Notes: generated by a model not told the origin, from the letters alone. A DNA stretch of 64,000 bases from Actinoplanes sp. NBRC 103695 (GCF_030269485.1 NZ_BSTL01000021.1:1-64000), one strand, 5' to 3'. Shown: positions 1-9,464, counted from the first letter of the stretch. A program made the numbers and translations.

Positions 1-1
1 C

Positions 2-97
2 ACCATCCGCCGCCACTCCCACCTCGGACAGCAATCCCCGATCAACTACGAAAACAACATTCAAACCACGCCAGCTACGCTGGCGACAGCCGCATAA
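2..97 (+). CDS. IS3-type transposase, C-terminal fragment (cut by window edge)
   Basis: Reading frame 2 is open from the window edge and ends at TAA (95-97). Its translation contains RRHSHLGQQSPINYE, which matches the very conserved C-terminus of IS3-family (DDE, integrase core) transposases, where an R-R-x-H-S-x-L-G motif precedes S-P-x-x-Y-E. Only the last 31 residues are visible. The sequence just after the stop, around 104-127, resembles the terminal repeat that usually closes such elements, but the partner end lies outside the window. The family call is inference from a short but characteristic tail. Confidence 0.72.
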   Translation, partial: TIRRHSHLGQQSPINYENNIQTTPATLATAA

Positions 98-526
98 ACC
101 CGTGTCCAAGAACAGGGGTCAAGGCCCGGGTTCGGGCCCCGGATACCGCTCCTCGCTACCACGGTCCGCGGGAGTGGTAGACCCGGACGGTGTCCAGGCC
201 CCGGATTCCGCTTCTGACTACCACTGCCGGCGAGCTCGGTCCGTCCGATGCCCCCGCTTCCGGCTACCACTCGCGTGCGCGGCCACCACCCACGAGCGCG
301 GCCACCACCCACGAGCGCGGCCACCACCCACGAGCGCGGCCACCACCGTGAGTGGGCACCTCGGCCGCATGGCAACGCGGCTCGACCCCACGCTGGGGCA
401 CGAGCGGCGGCAACACAGTGGGGGCACCACGGGCGCCTGGCAGCCCGGCGAAAGTGGCGGCAGCGCGGCAGGCACCGAAAGCTCGGCAACGCGAACCCTC
501 ACCAGACCTCCACCGCGAACGAATCT
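98..526. repeat. Intergenic repeat island 1 (partial)
   Basis: This is 429 bases without a credible gene, between the transposase fragment and the stop codon of the ABC ATPase at 527. It holds a 25-bp hairpin (156-180; arms CTACCAC and GTGGTAG), two copies about 62 bp apart of a GGCCCCGGATNCCGCT word (about 137 and 199), a 19-bp tandem array (279-347), and a forward-oriented copy of the unit that also fills islands 2 and 3 (about 350-480; GTGAG..GGCAC..GGCCGC.TGGCA). The open frames through it are products of GC-rich repeats. The insertion sequence may have removed its left half. Confidence 0.75.
279..347. repeat. 19-bp tandem repeat, about 3.6 copies
   Basis: The unit GCGGCCACCACCCACGAGC starts at 279, 298 and 317, with a partial fourth copy from 336. 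A 19-bp spacing also underlies the array at 8893-8983 in island 2. Confidence 0.85.
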
Positions 527-2162
<1,636 letters not shown>

Positions 2163-2166
<4 letters not shown>

Positions 2167-3056
2167 CGCGTGGCCTCCCGCGCCTTGTCGAGCTGCTGCC
2201 GCGACATCCGCCAGCCTCGGCGGGCGGCGCGGGTCTGGTTGCGCAGCTTCGGGTTGATGATCTCGTCGATCGAAAAGTTGATCATCGAGAGGGCCGCGCC
2301 GAAGAGGGCCAGCAGCAGGCCCGGCGGCACGAACCACCACCACGCGCCGAGCCGCAGGGCGAGCCCGTTCTGGGCGTAGTAGAGCATGGTCCCCCAGGTG
2401 AACGAGCCGGTGGCGCCGAGGCCGAGATAGGACAGCCCGGCCTCACCGAGGATCGCGAAGATGACCGCGAAGACCACCTGCGAGGCGAGCAGCGGGATCA
2501 GGTTGGGCAGGATCTCGACGGCCAGCACCCGCCAGCGTTTCTCGCCGGCCACCCGGGACGCCAGGACATAGTCGCGGTTGCGCAGGCTGAGCATGTAGCC
2601 GCGCAGCACCAGGGCGGACGCAGCCCACCCGGTGAGCGACAGCACCAGGGAGACCAGCCAGATGCTCTTGTCCGGCACGTAGCTGGAGATCACGATGACC
2701 AGCGGCAGGCCGGGGATCACCAGCCACACGTTGGTGAACACCGAGAACACCTCGTCGACCCATCCCCCCGCGTACGCGCCGACCACCCCGAAGAACGCCG
2801 ACAGCAGCAGCGTGAGAACCCCGACCACCGCGCCCACCAGCAACGAGCCGCGGGTGGCGTGGGCGAGCTGGGCCAGCACGTCCTGACCGGTCTGCGTGGT
2901 GCCCAGCCAGTGCGCGCCGCTCGGCCCGGCCAGGCCGATGTCGTCGACCTCCGACGGATCCGTCACCAGGAGCGGGCCGAGCAGCCCGAACAGCAGGATC
3001 GCCCCGGCCAGGCCCAGCCCGACGACGAGCTTGCCGGTCAGCGGCACGCCCCTCAT
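2163..3056 (-). CDS. Peptide ABC transporter permease (DppC/OppC type)
   Basis: Integral membrane subunit of 297 residues with an N-terminal hydrophobic segment, a periplasmic-type stretch (HWLGTTQTGQDVLAQLAHATRGSLLVG) typical of DppC/OppC, and then the BPD_transp_1 domain. The cytoplasmic coupling loop is visible as ASRVAGEKRWRVLAVEILPNLIP (EAA-like). The ATG at 3056 overlaps the upstream permease stop (ATGA). A longer open frame extends over the upstream gene, but the lipid-facing N-terminus begins at this methionine. It pairs with the DppB-like permease next to it. Confidence 0.93.
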
Positions 3057-4048
3057 GCCCGCGCCCGGGTGCGAGTGCGGGGGTCGATCACCGAGTAGAG
3101 CAGGTCCATCAGCAGGTTGGCGCCCAGCACGGACAGCGTGATGACCAGGAAGATGCCCTGCATCAGCGCGTAGTCGTTGGACCCGACGGCCTGCAGCAGC
3201 GCCGATCCGATGCCCGGGTAGGAGAACACCGCCTCGGTCACGATCGACCCGGCCACCACGAAGCCCAGCGAGATGGCGAACCCGGAGACCGACGGCAGGA
3301 TCGCGTTGCGCGCCGCGTACGCACGCATCATCCGCCCGGTCCGCAGACCCTTCGCCTCGGCGGTGAGCAGGTAGTCCTCGGACATCGTGGACACCATCAT
3401 GTTGCGCATGCCGAGCATCCAGCCGCCCACCGAGGACAGGATGATGGTCAGCGCCGGCAGCGTCCCGTACCAGAGCACCGAGGTGATGAACCCCGCGGTG
3501 AACCCGGGGCTCACCGTGTAGACGTCGTAGCCGCCGTTGAGCGGGAAGACCGGCACCACACTGCCGAGCAGGAAGAGCAGGACCAGGGCGAGCCAGAAGT
3601 ACGGCACCGACTGGAACATCGTGGTGACCGGGATCAGGGTGTCCAGCCGCGAGCCGCGTTTCCAGCCGGCCAGCGTGCCGAGCAGGATCCCGACGGCGAA
3701 CGAGATGACCGTGGCCAGCCCGATCAGCCCGATCGTCCACGGCAGCGTCTGGCCGATGATTGAGCTGACCGTCGCCGGGAAGTAGGTGACTGACACACCG
3801 AGGTCACCGGTCGCCAGGTTGCCCAGGTAGTCGGCGTACTGACCGATGACGGGCTGATCGCCGCCGGTGCCGAGCAGCGCCTCGATCGACCGGCGGGTCT
3901 CCGGGCTGACCGGGCCGCGCTGACCCAGCTTGGCGATCAGCAGGTCCACCGGGTCGCCCGGCATCAGCCTCGGGATCACGAAGTTCACGGTGAGCGCGGC
4001 CCACAACGCGATCGCGTAGAACCCGAGCTTCCGCAGCAGATACCGCAC
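3053..4048 (-). CDS. Peptide ABC transporter permease (DppB/OppB type)
   Basis: The 331-residue permease starts MRYLLRKLGFYAIALWAAL, the usual DppB N-terminus with one transmembrane helix followed by the conserved PGDP segment (RLMPGDPVDLL). Five more hydrophobic segments and an EAA-type loop (AEAKGLRTGRMMRAYAARNAILP) follow. It lies 7 bp downstream of the binding-protein gene and overlaps the next permease by four bases, which fits the canonical order binding protein - B - C - D - F. Confidence 0.94.
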   Translation of the reverse strand: MRYLLRKLGFYAIALWAALTVNFVIPRLMPGDPVDLLIAKLGQRGPVSPETRRSIEALLGTGGDQPVIGQYADYLGNLATGDLGVSVTYFPATVSSIIGQTLPWTIGLIGLATVISFAVGILLGTLAGWKRGSRLDTLIPVTTMFQSVPYFWLALVLLFLLGSVVPVFPLNGGYDVYTVSPGFTAGFITSVLWYGTLPALTIILSSVGGWMLGMRNMMVSTMSEDYLLTAEAKGLRTGRMMRAYAARNAILPSVSGFAISLGFVVAGSIVTEAVFSYPGIGSALLQAVGSNDYALMQGIFLVITLSVLGANLLMDLLYSVIDPRTRTRARA

Positions 4049-4055
4049 GCGTGCC

Positions 4056-5738
4056 TTACCCGGCCGGCTTGAGGTTGGCCAGCACGACGCCGTTGTCCCA
4101 GCTCTTCCAGGTCGCCGGGAACGCGTACTTGTTGTCGTTGGTGGGCCAGCCGGTGGCGCGGCTGGTGTTGAACTCGGTCAGCGTGGAGTTCACGTAGATC
4201 GGGATGTACGGCAGGTCCTTGACGATCTGTTCCTGGATCAGCGCGTACTGCTGCTTCTGGACGTTCTCGTCGTTGGTCTCGGCCGCCTTGGCCAGCGCGG
4301 CGTCCACCGCCGGATTCGCGTACCGGGCGTAGTTGCCCGAGTTGGCGGCGGCCGTGCCCACCTTCTTGGTGAGCCTGGACGAGTAGCGCGGGTTGTAGGT
4401 GAAGTACGGGTTGGCCGACGGGCCCAGCCCGATCGAGTCCAGCGAGAGCTGGAACTTGCCCTGCACCTGGTTGTTGTTCCACTCGTTGTAGGACAGCTGG
4501 CCCGGCTTCAGCTCGATGCCGACGGCCTTGAGCTGCTGGGTCATCGAGTCGTTCAGCGAGATGTAGTCGCTCCAGCCGGTCACCGTCTGGATCGTCATCG
4601 ACAGCCGCCGGCCGCCCTTGGCCCGGATGCCGTCCGCGCCCTTCGCCCAGCCGGCCGCGTCGAGGATCTGATTGGCCTTGTCCACGTCCGGTGTGCCCGG
4701 GATCGTCTTCAGCGCCGGATCGGCGATCCACTTCTGGTCGCGGTCGGGCAGCAGCAGGGTCGGCGACCCGGGCGCGGCGAACCCGCCGCCGGCCAGCTTG
4801 TTCAGCTGATCGCGGTTGAGTGCCTCGAAGACGGCCTGGCGCACCGCCACGTCGGTCTGCGGTCCCGAGCAGCCGAGCGCCACGTTGCTACAGGTGAAGA
4901 TCGAGGTGGTGAGCACCGGCGTGTTCACGTACGTGAGGTTCTCCTGGTTCTTCAGCAGCTGGTCGAGGCCGGGCAGGAAGGAGCTCATCCAGTCCACCTG
5001 GCCGGCGGTGAGCGCGGCGCTGGCGGCGTCCGCGGTGGCCAGCGCGATGTAGCGCAGCGTCTGGATCTGCGGCTTGCCCGGCTGCCAGTACGCCGGGTTC
5101 TTCTCCAGCACGTAGCTCTGCGCGGAGAACTCCTTGAGCTTGTACGGCCCGGTGCCGACCGGCTTCGGGTTGGTGGTCTTCGCCGGGTCGGGGATCTTGC
5201 TCCAGACGTGCTCGGCCACGATGGCGGTGTTGCCGAGGATGCTGGGCTCGGCGGTGAACGAGGTGACCGGGAAGGTCAGCACCACGGTCTTGTCGTCGGT
5301 CGCCTTCGCCGAGGTGAACGCCAGTCCGGCGCTGTTGATCGCCTCGTTCTTGCGGATCAGCTCGAAGGTGAAGGCGACGTCCTTGGCGGAGAACGGCTGC
5401 CCGTCGGTCCACTTCACCCCCTCGCGGGTGGTGATGGTGAGCTGCTTGCCGGACGCGTCCCACTTGAAGGCGGTGGCCAGCATCGGGGCGGGCGGGACGT
5501 CGCTGGCGAGGTTCAGGTAGAAGAGCGGCTCGTAGATGACCCCGGCGGTGGGCTGCAGGAACGCTGGGATGAACGGGTTCCAGTTCTCGGTGATCGTCCC
5601 GGTGGAGCCGTTGAAGATCGTGATCGAGCTGTTCGCGGCGCCGGCGGTCTTGCCGGGCGACGAGCTGTCGGAGCAGCCGCCGGCGGCGAGCGCGACAGTG
5701 GCCACGACCGCGACGACGGGCACGAAACGCACATGCAT
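4056..5738 (-). CDS. Peptide ABC transporter substrate-binding lipoprotein (SBP family 5)
   Basis: Extracytoplasmic binding protein of 560 residues. A lipoprotein signal peptide is clear: positively charged start, hydrophobic stretch and lipobox LAAGGC with the lipidated cysteine at about residue 22. The rest matches family 5 solute-binding proteins (TITTREGVKWTDGQPFSAKDVAFTFEL and RQAVFEALNRDQL are typical blocks). It is the first gene of the operon. The promoter region in front is AT-rich and contains a TTAAGC-type palindrome shared with a divergent LD-carboxypeptidase. That neighbour suggests murein-derived or other unusual peptides as the ligand, which is inference. Confidence 0.94.
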   Translation of the reverse strand: MHVRFVPVVAVVATVALAAGGCSDSSSPGKTAGAANSSITIFNGSTGTITENWNPFIPAFLQPTAGVIYEPLFYLNLASDVPPAPMLATAFKWDASGKQLTITTREGVKWTDGQPFSAKDVAFTFELIRKNEAINSAGLAFTSAKATDDKTVVLTFPVTSFTAEPSILGNTAIVAEHVWSKIPDPAKTTNPKPVGTGPYKLKEFSAQSYVLEKNPAYWQPGKPQIQTLRYIALATADAASAALTAGQVDWMSSFLPGLDQLLKNQENLTYVNTPVLTTSIFTCSNVALGCSGPQTDVAVRQAVFEALNRDQLNKLAGGGFAAPGSPTLLLPDRDQKWIADPALKTIPGTPDVDKANQILDAAGWAKGADGIRAKGGRRLSMTIQTVTGWSDYISLNDSMTQQLKAVGIELKPGQLSYNEWNNNQVQGKFQLSLDSIGLGPSANPYFTYNPRYSSRLTKKVGTAAANSGNYARYANPAVDAALAKAAETNDENVQKQQYALIQEQIVKDLPYIPIYVNSTLTEFNTSRATGWPTNDNKYAFPATWKSWDNGVVLANLKPAG

Positions 5739-5796
5739 CGGCGGACCCCTAACTTGGATCGCCGCGGTGGCGCGGCGATGCTGCTGCGCGCCATTA

Positions 5797-5809
5797 TTAA
5801 GCCGCTTAA
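5797..5809. promoter_or_regulatory. 13-bp palindrome (candidate operator) with a distal half-site
   Basis: TTAAGC-C-GCTTAA is a perfect inverted repeat with one central base, 58 bp upstream of the binding-protein start. A second related word, CTTAAGCG, lies at 5873-5880 on the side of the divergent LD-carboxypeptidase. The region between is markedly richer in A/T than the surroundings. A dimeric repressor bound at both sites could control the two transcripts together; no obvious regulator gene is adjacent. Confidence 0.5.
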
Positions 5810-5955
5810 GTTTGGGTTGTCAAGCCCCAGGTCAATCACAACGCTCGATCAAGATCGCGCTTGACCTGCCTACTTAAGCGAATTCAGATTCTTGACGCCG
5901 CAGCCGTCGGCGTAACCGCGTGGCGCCTGGCCGACGGCGTGGCGATACTGCCCCG

Positions 5956-6960
5956 ATGACTTCCGGCGTACCGCCTCAGCTGTTGCGACCGCGCGCCCTG
6001 AAACCCGGGGACCTCGTCGTCATCGCCTCGCTGTCGGGGCCGGTCCACGCCGTCTGGGAGCACCACCTCGATCAGGCGGCCACCGTGCTCGAACGGATGG
6101 GATTCCGGGTACGCCGGGGGCCGCTGCTCGAAGCCGGACGACAGCACTGGTGGAGCGCGGCCACGCCGGCCGAGATCGCCGAGGAGTTCAACGCCCTGCT
6201 ACGCGATCCCGAGGTGCGCGCCATCGTCGCGCATGACGGCGGCCAGACAGCGTTCGGCTACCTCGACCTGATCGACGTCGAGGCGATCAGGGCCGACCCC
6301 AAGCCGATCCTCGGCTACAGCGACATCTCGCTGCTGCATCTGGTGCTCTACCGGCAGACGGGTCTCGTCGGATTCCATACCGACCTCGCCACGCCCGGGC
6401 TCGGCGGGGCGTGGCAGACCGCGCCCGCGGCTCGCAGGGCGGAGCTGGAGAGGCTCTACGCGACACTGCTGACCGGTACGGAGCCGCTCGGCGCGCTGCC
6501 CACCACCCCGTCGTGGGAATGCTGGCGCCCCGGTCGTGCCGAGGGCCGCCTGATCGGCGGGGTGATCAATCGCATCGTGCTGAACCAGGCGACGCCGTAC
6601 GCGCTGCCGCTCGAGTGGTTCGACGGCGCCGTCCTGTTCTGGGAGGAGAAAGGCGGCCTGGCGGCGTACGTGTGGAGCTATCTGCAGGTCATGCGGCACG
6701 CCGGCATCCTCGACCGGATCGCCGGCATGGTCGTGGGCGTCCCGCACGAGATCGACGGACTCGATGGACCCGGCGCGTCACCGACCCTGGCCGAGATCGT
6801 GCTCGACGTCCTCGGCGACCGCGACATCCCGGTGCTGGGCAACGTCGAGTTCGGACACGCCGGCCCGAACCTGCCGATGCCGGTCGGCCTGCGCGTCACC
6901 CTCGACGCGGAGCAGAGGAGCTTGTCGCTGCTCGAACCGGCGGTACGCCCGCTTCCGTGA
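5956..6960 (+). CDS. LD-carboxypeptidase (peptidase family S66, LdcA/MccF-like)
   Basis: S66 serine peptidases cleave the L,D bond of murein tetrapeptides or, in the MccF branch, inactivate microcin C-like nucleotide peptides. The 334-residue product begins with the family pattern RPRALKPGDLVVIASLS and contains the substrate-loop and catalytic stretch IVAHDGGQTAFGYLDLID...PKPILGYSDISLLHL. The Ser-Glu-His triad of the family probably maps to the GYSD serine, the EGRLIGG glutamate and the FGHAGPN histidine. ATG 5956 is preferred; an in-frame GTG at 5920 would add 12 residues without a better ribosome site. It is divergent from a complete peptide importer, so uptake followed by intracellular trimming of cell-wall peptides, or detoxification of a peptide antibiotic, is plausible. 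Confidence 0.88.
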   Translation: MTSGVPPQLLRPRALKPGDLVVIASLSGPVHAVWEHHLDQAATVLERMGFRVRRGPLLEAGRQHWWSAATPAEIAEEFNALLRDPEVRAIVAHDGGQTAFGYLDLIDVEAIRADPKPILGYSDISLLHLVLYRQTGLVGFHTDLATPGLGGAWQTAPAARRAELERLYATLLTGTEPLGALPTTPSWECWRPGRAEGRLIGGVINRIVLNQATPYALPLEWFDGAVLFWEEKGGLAAYVWSYLQVMRHAGILDRIAGMVVGVPHEIDGLDGPGASPTLAEIVLDVLGDRDIPVLGNVEFGHAGPNLPMPVGLRVTLDAEQRSLSLLEPAVRPLP

Positions 6961-7029
6961 ACCGAGGCGGCGACCGGCCACTGAGACACCGAACGCGGGA
7001 CCGTCGACGCATCCGTACGCTGAAGGCTT

Positions 7030-7395
7030 GTGAAGCTGAAGGTGAACAACCGCATCCTCGCCGTCGTGGCCGTCATCGCCCTGATCGCCGTAGCACTGCT
7101 GGTCAGAGGCTCGATGGCCGGCAACGGCGACGGCGAGGCCCCGCCGAAGGCGCCGCTGGACGCCGCCGCGGTCAAGGCCTGTGACGACTTCGCCTCGGGC
7201 TACCCGAAAGCAAAGTCGCAGGCCGCCCGGCTGCGGCTGGCCGACGTGGTCCTGCAGTCGACGATGGACACCGAGAACGACCCCGTCGCCGATCGGGCGT
7301 CGGAGCTCGGCCAGAACGCCGACGACGACAAGCAGTGGCGGGCCCACGCGTCCGCCCTCACCGAGGCCTGCAAATCCAGCGGGTGGACCAGGTAA
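7030..7395 (+). CDS. Small single-pass membrane or secreted protein, unknown
   Basis: A 121-residue product with a GTG start, an N-terminal basic patch (KLKVNNR) and one hydrophobic helix (about residues 9-26), followed by a charged, alanine-rich extracytoplasmic domain with two cysteines (KACDD and TEACKSSG) that could form a disulfide. I do not recognise the family. It follows the LD-carboxypeptidase in the same direction after 69 bp, so co-transcription is possible. The stop codon lies inside a small inverted repeat (ACCAGG...CCTGGT, about 7388-7404). Confidence 0.6.
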   Translation: MKLKVNNRILAVVAVIALIAVALLVRGSMAGNGDGEAPPKAPLDAAAVKACDDFASGYPKAKSQAARLRLADVVLQSTMDTENDPVADRASELGQNADDDKQWRAHASALTEACKSSGWTR

Positions 7396-7414
7396 CCCCT
7401 GGTCAGCTGACGGA

Positions 7415-7434
7415 GGTTAGGCAGCCTAACCTAA
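7415..7434. promoter_or_regulatory. Iron-box-like (DtxR/IdeR type) palindrome
   Basis: GGTTAGGC-A-GCCTAACC (7415-7431) is a perfect 17-bp inverted repeat and continues into TAA, so its right half reads CTAACCTAA, identical to the right half-site of the DtxR/IdeR consensus (TTAGGTTAG-S-CTAACCTAA). The left half fits less well. It sits 33 bp in front of an orphan lipoprotein signal sequence. Confidence 0.5.
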
Positions 7435-7463
7435 CTTGCCCGTCTCCTCGGGGAGAGGCTCAG

Positions 7464-7574
7464 ATACGCCCCTTACGCCCGGCCCTGGCCGCCGCGACCC
7501 TGGCACTCGCTGTCGCCGCCGCCGGTTGCGAAACGGAGGCCGGCGGGGCCACCGACCTCGTCGACGACCAGTGA
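7464..7574 (+). pseudogene. Orphan lipoprotein signal-peptide remnant
   Basis: From the ATA codon at 7464 the frame reads RPLRPALAAATLALAVAAAG followed by C, a textbook lipoprotein signal with lipobox, and stops at 7574 only 14 residues after the cysteine. There is no ATG, GTG or TTG at the natural start; ATA may be a mutated ATG. The preceding iron-box-like palindrome suggests a decayed siderophore-binding lipoprotein gene, but the body of such a gene is missing. It could also be a short functional lipopeptide with an unusual start. Confidence 0.4.
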
Positions 7575-7666
7575 CGAATCCGAACAGACGTTGATCCGTT
7601 TCGGCTTGTGCCTCGTATCACCGGGAGGTTGGGCGTGTCGATGCGCCGCGACACCGGGAGGTTGGT

Positions 7667-8485
7667 ATGCGTGGCGAAGGCCAGGCAGTCTGGTGGGGTC
7701 GTCTATGGGGTCCGGCGCTCGCCGCCGTAGCGCTGATCCTGCTCGAACCTGGGCGCGCCGCCCTGGCAGCCGAACCGGGCGTGCCGGTGCCGCCCGGTGA
7801 GCTGCAGGACGACCGCAACCGGGGCACGGTGTCCCCCGCCGACATCGACCTCGTCGTCAAGGTGCGGCTCGCCGGGCTGTGGGAGATCCCGGCCGGCGAG
7901 ATGGCCGAGGAGAAATCCGACAACCCGCGCATCCAGCAGATCGGCCGCTCCATCGCCGACCAGCACATCCAGCTGGACAAGTTCGCTCGCGACGCGGCCA
8001 AGAAGCTGAAGATCAAGCTGCCCAGCAAGCCCAACGCGGACCAGCAGGGCTGGCTCTCCGAGATGCGCGAGGCCCCCGAGGGCGAGGAGTTCGACCAGAT
8101 CTACGTCGACCGCCTGCGCGCCGCCCACGGCAAGATCTTCCCGGCGATCGCCACCATCCGTACGAGCACCCGCAACGACACCGTCCGCAAGCTGGCCCAG
8201 CAGGCGAACCAGTTCGTCATGACCCACCTGACCCTGCTGGAGAGCAGCGGCCTGGTCGACTACACCGGCCTGCCCGCCGCACCCAACCCGTCGGCCACGT
8301 CCAGCGCCCCCGCGACAGCGCTCAATCCCGTCTCGCAGAACCAGAAATCGGTGGGCCTCCCCTGGATCGTCGGCGGGCTGGCCGCGATCCTGCTGCTGGC
8401 GGGCTTCTTCCTGATCCGCCGGGACCTGATGAACCGCCGCCCGTCCTACCGATCACGTCGCCCCAGCTACCGCTACGACTATTGA
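7667..8485 (+). CDS. Secreted DUF4142 domain protein with C-terminal membrane anchor
   Basis: A 272-residue protein with a good ribosome site (GGGAGG, 5 bases before ATG). An N-terminal signal segment ends near AALAAEPG. The DUF4142 helical domain follows (about residues 50-190; EMAEEKSDNPRIQQIGRSIADQH and AHGKIFPAIATIRTSTRNDTVRKLAQQANQFVMTHL are typical blocks). A proline/serine linker and one transmembrane helix (IVGGLAAILLLAGFFLI) lead to an Arg/Tyr-rich tail (RRPSYRSRRPSYRYDY). DUF4142 is ferritin-like in fold; its role is unknown. The 14-bp word CACCGGGAGGTTGG occurs twice upstream (7619 and 7652), the second including the ribosome site. Confidence 0.85.
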   Translation: MRGEGQAVWWGRLWGPALAAVALILLEPGRAALAAEPGVPVPPGELQDDRNRGTVSPADIDLVVKVRLAGLWEIPAGEMAEEKSDNPRIQQIGRSIADQHIQLDKFARDAAKKLKIKLPSKPNADQQGWLSEMREAPEGEEFDQIYVDRLRAAHGKIFPAIATIRTSTRNDTVRKLAQQANQFVMTHLTLLESSGLVDYTGLPAAPNPSATSSAPATALNPVSQNQKSVGLPWIVGGLAAILLLAGFFLIRRDLMNRRPSYRSRRPSYRYDY

Positions 8486-8506
8486 CCCGAGCCCGCCGCC
8501 GCTTTC

Positions 8507-8830
8507 GCCGGGCGTCGGGTCGGGCCGGGTTTGCCAGGCGGGCCGGGATGCCCGCTCGCGGTGATCGCCGCCGCACTCGCCGGGCGTCGGGTCGGGCCGA
8601 GTTTGCCAGGCGGGCCGGGAGTCTGCTCGCGGTGATCGCCGCCGTTTTTGCCGGGCGTCGGATCGGGCCGAGTTTGCCAGGCGGGCCGGGAGTCTGCTCG
8701 CGGTGATCGCCGCCGTTTTTGCCGGGCGTCGGATCGGGCCGAGTTTGCCAGGCGGGCCGGGAGTCTGCTCGCGGTGATCGCCGCCGCTTTCGCCGGGCGT
8801 CGGATCGGGCCGGGGTTGCCATGCGCCCGG
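8507..8830. repeat. 71-bp tandem repeat, about 4.6 copies
   Basis: The word GCCGGGCGTCGG starts at 8507, 8579, 8650, 8721 and 8792 (spacings 72, 71, 71, 71). Between copies the sequence TTTGCCAGGCGGGCCGGGA and CTGCTCGCGGTGATCGCC is almost invariant. The two middle copies are nearly identical, so amplification is recent. Confidence 0.92.
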
Positions 8831-8892
8831 GTGCCCACTCGCCGTCGCTGCCGCCGCTCGCGGCTCGGGCCGGGCGCGCGCTTGAGACCCAA

Positions 8893-8983
8893 CGCAAGTG
8901 GTAGGACCACGCGCGAGCGGTAGAACCAAGCGCAAGTGGTAGGACCACGCGCGAGCGGTAGAACCAAGCGCAAGTGGTAGGAC
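8893..8983. repeat. 38-bp tandem repeat (19-bp sub-period), 2.4 copies
   Basis: CGCAAGTGGTAGGACCACG alternates with the related CGCGAGCGGTAGAACCAAG; copies of the 38-bp unit begin at 8893, 8931 and 8969. The motif CGCAAGTGGTAG appears in inverse orientation, CTACCACTTGCG, on the other side of the island (about 9217). Confidence 0.9.
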
Positions 8984-9016
8984 CGGGCGGTATCCGGCCG
9001 CGAATGCCGTCCTGAG

Positions 9017-9041
9017 CCACCACGGTCTGCAGAAGTGGTAG
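9017..9041. other. Central 25-bp hairpin of repeat island 2
   Basis: Arms CCACCAC (9017-9023) and GTGGTAG (9035-9041) enclose GGTCTGCAGAA. Islands 1 (156-180) and 3 (28980-29004, opposite strand) have a 25-bp hairpin of the same length with the shared core ACCACGGTCYGC. Confidence 0.75.
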
Positions 9042-9464
9042 CCGAGGGCGGTGCGCCGCCCACGGATAGCGCCCGGTCCTACCACCGGCCGTGCCGTGGC
9101 CGGCCAGGACGAGTCAGGGTGGCCGGGCGCTCGGCCACCGGGCGCCCCGTGGCCGGGGGCCGGGGGCCGGGGGCCGAAGGGCCGGGAGCCGGAGCCGGCG
9201 ATGCCGCCCTGGGCTACCACTTGCGTGCCCGGCTACCACCGGGAGCGGCGGCAGCGACGGCGACACGACGCGCCTGCCGCCTGGCGACCCGACCCGACCC
9301 CACGCCCAGCAAAAACGGCGGCAACCACCGCGAGCAGACACCCAGCCCGCCTGGCAACCCGACCCGACCCCACTCGACCACGCCGTCGCGAAAGCAAGGG
9401 CACGCACCCCACAAAACCTGCGGCGCAGGGCAATGCATTGATATCCGACAAGGGGCTCGGCTTG

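Larger units (their letters stand above)
8486..9464. repeat. Intergenic repeat island 2 (979 bp, inverted architecture)
   Basis: This stretch lies between the convergent stops of the DUF4142 gene and the GH99-like gene. The left part carries 4.6 tandem 71-bp units in reverse orientation, then a 38-bp array rich in GTGGTAG. A central 25-bp hairpin (9017-9041) follows, then a block shared with island 3 (9065-9091), and finally units of the same family in forward orientation (about 9240-9375), reading CTGGCAACCCGACCCGACCC. No frame has credible coding character. The repeats are too long and too GC-rich for a CRISPR array. Confidence 0.85.

Noticed and set aside
7335..7574. 79-codon frame beginning inside the small membrane-protein gene as a full gene
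   Set aside because: Its first half overlaps the upstream coding region in another frame; only the last part, with the lipoprotein signal, looks meaningful, so just that part is listed.
8507..8830. CRISPR array
   Set aside because: The 71-bp units are contiguous and repeat along their whole length; there are no unique spacers of constant length and no cas genes. The same holds for the 16-bp and 28-bp arrays in island 3.
8453..9220. 255-codon minus-strand open frame in island 2
   Set aside because: Translation of the tandem repeat only; equal-length frames exist in other phases, as expected for a 71-bp unit that lacks stops.
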